Origin: CAYTEH01 sp964436765
Lineage (GTDB): Bacteria; Patescibacteriota; Gracilibacteria; Peribacterales; Peribacteraceae
Length of the DNA: 37,853 nucleotides
Direction: 5' to 3'
Assembly (NCBI GenBank): GCA_964436765.1
Contig: CAYTEH010000013.1
Span: 1 to 37,853 of the forward strand
Shown here: one piece after another, positions 37,825-37,853 of the stretch
Layout of the letters: every line of letters starts with the position of its first letter
Numbering within the stretch: position 1 is the stretch's first letter
Program-made: the position numbers and the translations under genes
Notes under the pieces: model-generated
Seen by the model: the letters and a program-made list of their open reading frames with translations, nothing else
Databases searched by the model: none
Told to the model about the DNA's origin: nothing

Positions 37825-37853
37825 GCAGAAAAACGCCCGCCATAAAAGTACAG

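Overview
The window is a GC-rich bacterial chromosome segment that uses the standard code: UGA works as a stop, for example in several ATGA stop/start overlaps. It carries single-copy housekeeping genes for cell wall synthesis (murA, lspA, ftsW, murG, murB), replication (dnaE, ssb) and translation (gltX, aspS, tsaC, tRNA-Arg, tRNA-Leu), plus nrdR. Between them lie large secreted and coiled-coil proteins I cannot assign. Gene order, the small hypothetical proteins and near-absence of Shine-Dalgarno sites suggest a candidate-phyla-radiation (Patescibacteria) lineage, perhaps Peregrinibacteria/Peribacteria-like. That placement is inference; no rRNA is present. A run of 100 N at 11917-12016 is a scaffold gap that truncates murB and ssb.

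Layout. 1-2.9 kb: end of a small membrane-protein gene, a MarR regulator, a methyltransferase, tRNA-Arg, a nucleotidyltransferase coupled to a 48-residue partner, and a degenerate metallo-beta-lactamase-fold protein. 3-11.9 kb: murA (Asp replaces the catalytic Cys), lspA, ftsW, murG, a cyclophilin lipoprotein, gltX, an AT-rich AAA ATPase (probably acquired) and murB. 12-12.9 kb: ssb with two OB folds. 13.1-22.0 kb: five overlapping genes for exported cysteine-rich proteins of unknown function behind one promoter. 22.0-22.8 kb: a small hypothetical gene and a decayed copy of the fifth gene's 3' end. 23-30.7 kb: dnaE, tsaC, a hypothetical gene, nrdR, aspS. 30.7-36.9 kb: a hypothetical cluster with two paralogous small proteins, a 679-residue protein with an internal duplication, and a coiled-coil protein with three 126-residue repeats. 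37-37.8 kb: tRNA-Leu and a DOT1-like methyltransferase.

Two window-wide properties stand out. First, -10-like hexamers sit exactly 6 nt (or 8 nt) before the start codon of about fourteen genes, implying widespread leaderless mRNAs and fixing several start sites, including a TTG and a GTG. Second, the segment is peppered with repeats. These are palindromes built from short near-tandem words, telomere-like CCCTAA tracts, hairpin repeats and terminal-inverted-repeat elements. Several lie in frame inside conserved genes (murG, dnaE, tsaC) or in the signal-peptide n-regions of secreted proteins.

The best candidate for an undescribed system is the five-gene secreted cluster at 13.1-22.0 kb. Its first and last proteins share an eight-cysteine module.
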